Shown here one piece after another: positions 6,412 through 7,958 of a stretch of 7,958 bases of DNA (within the stretch, counting starts at the first letter, position 1; every line of letters begins with the position of its first letter). The translations under genes were made by a program, and so were the position numbers. The notes beneath the pieces are model-generated. The model ran no database searches. It was not told the DNA's origin and saw nothing but the letters and a program-made list of their open reading frames with translations. This DNA comes from Acidobacteriota bacterium (GTDB lineage: Bacteria; Acidobacteriota; Holophagae; Holophagales; Holophagaceae), in the NCBI GenBank assembly GCA_021778785.1, contig JAJYBX010000074.1, forward strand, positions 1 through 7,958, in the 5' to 3' direction.

Positions 6412-6417
6412 CCTATA
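6412..6417 (-). promoter_or_regulatory. Possible -10 element for the sigma operon
   Basis: TATAGG on the minus strand would place a transcript start about 18 bases before the TTG start of the sigma gene. No convincing -35 hexamer is visible 16-18 bases upstream, so this is a weak candidate resting mainly on position in a GC-rich background. Confidence 0.22.
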
Positions 6418-6459
6418 CGTGCCAGCTCCGCCGAAGGATGCATGCCCGGGTGGATTCTT

Positions 6460-6474
6460 TTCCGGGGCCCGGAA
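6460..6474. promoter_or_regulatory. Perfect palindrome in the divergent intergenic region
   Basis: TTCCGGGGCCCGGAA has two 7-base arms around a single central G. It sits between the divergent sigma and pilC genes, about 72 bases from the sigma start and 47 from the pilC start, a position suited to an operator controlling either or both. The regulator is unknown. Confidence 0.4.
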
Positions 6475-6512
6475 CCCCTCCTCTCAAAGGTTCCGCTATC
6501 CTCGAAGGTTCC
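6471..6512. promoter_or_regulatory. GGAACC/GGTTCC half-site cluster
   Basis: GGAACC at 6471-6476 is followed by AAGGTTCC at 6487-6494 and again at 6505-6512; the last two are direct repeats 18 bases apart. Read on the minus strand these are GGAACCTT, which resembles the -35 element (GGAAC) of many ECF promoters. I do not see a matching -10 at the usual distance, so they may equally be binding sites of a regulator. Confidence 0.35.
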
Positions 6513-6521
6513 CAGGTGCCC

Positions 6522-7709
6522 ATGCGCTTCACGGTCAAGCTCACCCATGCCAATGGCGAAGTCCTGGTCCGGGACTACGAGGCGGACAGCGCCGAGGCGC
6601 TGCAGGCCCGGGTCCTGGCGGAGGGGGGCTTCCCCCTGGAGGTCACCCGGACGGACACGGCCTTCCGCAGCCGGGCCCAGCTCAAGACCGAATCCCTGGT
6701 GCTCTTCAACCAGGAGCTGCTGGCCCTCCTGAAGGCCGGCATCCCCCTCCTCCAGTCCCTGGAGCTCCTGGTGGGCCACGGCAAGGATCCCCTCCTGCGC
6801 CGCAGCCTCACCCAGGTGGTGGAGCTGGTCCGCGAGGGCATGTCCTTCTCCGACGCCCTGGAGCAGGCCGGCACCTTCCCCCCGGTGTACCGCAGCAACG
6901 TGGTGGCCGGCGAGCGCAGCGGCACCCTGCCGGAGGTGATCGCCCGCTGGCTCTCCTTCCAGAAGTTCGCCCAGTCGAGCCGCCGCCGCATCATCGAGGC
7001 CCTCTTCTACCCCGCCTTCCTGGTGGTGGTGCTGGTCATCGCCCTGGGGGTGATCTTCAACGTGGTGCTCCCCCGCTTCGCGGAGTTCTACGCCGGGGGC
7101 GATGTCCAGATGCCCGTCATCACCAAGGTGCTCCTGGGCATCGGCAACGTCGTCAGTTCCACGATGTGGGTGCAGGGCGGGATCCTGGTCGGCCTGGCCG
7201 TCCTCGCCCGCTGGCTGGCCGCCTCCGAGGCCGGCCGCAAGCTGGCGGAGCGGGGCCTGCTGACGCTGCCCAAGATCGGCACCCTCTACCGCATGTACCA
7301 CTCCAGCGTCTTCTCCCGCACCCTGGGCGTCCTCCTCTCCGGCGGCCTGCCGGTGGTGCAGGCCCTGGAGGTGGTCCAGCGCACCAGCCCCTCGGAGCGC
7401 ATGAAGGCCGGGCTGCGCCTCGTGACCGAACAGGTGCGCGCCGGCAGCAGCCTCCACCAGTCCCTGGAGCGCGCGAAGCTGCTGGACCCCCTGGCCGTGG
7501 AGATGGTGCGGGTGGGCGAGCAGAGCAGCGCCCTGCCCGAGATGCTCGACCACGTGGCCGACTTCTTCGACCAGGAAGTGGAGAAGGCCACCACCGCCGT
7601 GACCACCCTCATCGGCCCCATCCTCATCCTGTTCATGGGCCTGGTGGTCCTCGGCCTCCTGCTGGCGGTCTACGTGCCCCTGTTCAACGCCGGGAACATG
7701 GTGCAGTAG
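6522..7709 (+). CDS. Type II secretion GspF / type IV pilus PilC inner-membrane platform protein
   Basis: 395 residues, the usual family length. The protein is the polytopic inner-membrane platform that couples the cytoplasmic assembly ATPase to pseudopilin or pilin polymerisation. A small N-terminal domain (1-45, FTVKLTHANGEVLVRDYEA) precedes two copies of the T2SSF domain. Copy 1 (about 60-185) has FNQELLALLKAGIPLLQSLE and AGERSGTLPEVI; copy 2 (about 262-388) has FSRTLGVLLSGGLPVVQALE and VGEQSSALPEML. Membrane helices lie near 163-184, 215-233 and 362-386. Start: the ATG at 6522 has AGGTG five bases upstream and gives the conserved N-terminus; an ATG 84 bases earlier only adds non-family residues. 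No pilB, pilT or gsp genes are next to it, since it is divergent from the sigma operon and convergent with the LytM gene. PilC versus GspF cannot be decided from this window. Confidence 0.93.
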   Translation: MRFTVKLTHANGEVLVRDYEADSAEALQARVLAEGGFPLEVTRTDTAFRSRAQLKTESLVLFNQELLALLKAGIPLLQSLELLVGHGKDPLLRRSLTQVVELVREGMSFSDALEQAGTFPPVYRSNVVAGERSGTLPEVIARWLSFQKFAQSSRRRIIEALFYPAFLVVVLVIALGVIFNVVLPRFAEFYAGGDVQMPVITKVLLGIGNVVSSTMWVQGGILVGLAVLARWLAASEAGRKLAERGLLTLPKIGTLYRMYHSSVFSRTLGVLLSGGLPVVQALEVVQRTSPSERMKAGLRLVTEQVRAGSSLHQSLERAKLLDPLAVEMVRVGEQSSALPEMLDHVADFFDQEVEKATTAVTTLIGPILILFMGLVVLGLLLAVYVPLFNAGNMVQ

Positions 7710-7958
7710 CTACCGGTACCGCGCCTTCAGCCACTTCTGGGGATCCTGCGGCTGGGCCAGGTGGCGCACCTCGAACCCCAGGCGGGGGCCGTCCACCGTG
7801 TCGCCCACGGCCCCGACGGCCTCGCCCCGCTTGAGGATCTGGCCCTTGGCCACGGCGAGGCCCTGGAGGTGGGTGTACAGGGTGTACCAGCCGCCGCCGT
7901 GGTCCAGGATCACCATGGGGCCGTAACTCTGGTAGAAGTCGGCGAACACCACCCGGCC
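7710..7958 (-). CDS. EnvC-like degenerate M23/LytM-domain protein, 5'-truncated
   Basis: The last 82 residues of a LytM-fold protein; the start lies beyond the right edge. The fold signatures are clear: GRVVFADFYQSYGPMVILDH, GGGWYTLYTHLQGLAVAKGQ, then VGAVG and GPRLGFEVR, closing with DPQKWL. Active M23 endopeptidases have an HxH motif (HLHFE or HVHF) at the GPRLGFE position. Here both histidines are replaced (Arg and Gly), while the YTHL histidine is kept. That pattern resembles E. coli EnvC, whose LytM domain is catalytically dead and activates cell-division amidases. I infer a periplasmic amidase activator rather than a peptidase. The HxxxD metal motif and any N-terminal coiled coil are outside the window. 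Its TAG abuts the TAG of the convergent pilC-type gene with no gap. Confidence 0.88.
   Translation of the reverse strand, partial: GRVVFADFYQSYGPMVILDHGGGWYTLYTHLQGLAVAKGQILKRGEAVGAVGDTVDGPRLGFEVRHLAQPQDPQKWLKARYR

Noticed and set aside
6401..6424. Sigma-54-like promoter (TGGCACG on the minus strand) upstream of the sigma operon
   Set aside because: The -24 part matches but the GC dinucleotide needed at -12 is absent (TC at that spacing).
6405..7553. 382-codon minus-strand frame opposite the pilC-type gene
   Set aside because: His/Gln/Gly/Leu-rich antisense shadow; the plus strand carries the clear GspF/PilC family sequence.
7700..7720. Bidirectional terminator between the two convergent genes
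   Set aside because: The stop codons abut with no spacer. The short palindromes (TAGCTA, TACCGGTA) are stop and end codons, not a stable hairpin with a T-run.
6353..7834. 493-codon plus-strand frame overlapping the pilC-type gene
   Set aside because: Pro/Gly/Arg-rich composition in the wrong frame, no family features, and it runs through the convergent gene.
1..7958. CRISPR array, tRNA, rRNA, insertion sequence or transposase
   Set aside because: No regularly spaced repeats, no cloverleaf or rRNA-like tract, and no transposase motif or terminal inverted repeats were seen on either strand.

Overview
This is a GC-rich bacterial window (about 70% G+C by eye) that I read as chromosomal. It is densely packed, with short intergenic gaps and several stop/start overlaps. 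The likely source is a Gram-negative with an outer membrane: one product ends in a beta-barrel C-terminal phenylalanine signal, and there is a type IV pilus/type II secretion platform protein and an EnvC-like factor. GC content plus an ECF sigma factor next to DUF4252 genes makes an acidobacterium of the Holophaga/Geothrix kind my best guess. That assignment is inference only.

Layout. (1) 1-1669, minus: 3'-truncated gene for an HyfB/HycC-type proton-translocating membrane subunit of a group 4 hydrogenase-like complex. It runs off the left edge. (2) 1670-1892: a 223-bp spacer with an inverted repeat just upstream of hyfB, a strong stem-loop, and a second copy of the last ~47 bases of the next gene. 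(3) 1893-4370, minus: an 825-residue predicted outer-membrane beta-barrel protein with two periplasmic domains. Its TTG start has a Shine-Dalgarno that can be locked in a 9-bp stem. (4) 4442-6387, minus: a tightly overlapping four-gene operon of ECF sigma factor, small single-pass membrane protein (candidate anti-sigma factor), DUF4252 protein, and a divergent second DUF4252-like exported protein or lipoprotein. The outer-membrane gene lies only 71 bp downstream and may be its last member. (5) 6388-6521: a divergent promoter region with a perfect 15-bp palindrome and repeated GGAACC/GGTTCC half-sites. (6) 6522-7709, plus: a stand-alone GspF/PilC platform protein. (7) 7710-7958, minus: the C-terminal end of a degenerate M23/LytM protein. 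It converges on pilC with no gap and lacks both histidines of the HxH motif.

The most coherent unit is the sigma, membrane protein, DUF4252, DUF4252-like and outer-membrane barrel series. It looks like an envelope-responsive regulon carrying its own regulator. The hyfB gene, pilC and the LytM gene appear to be independent units.
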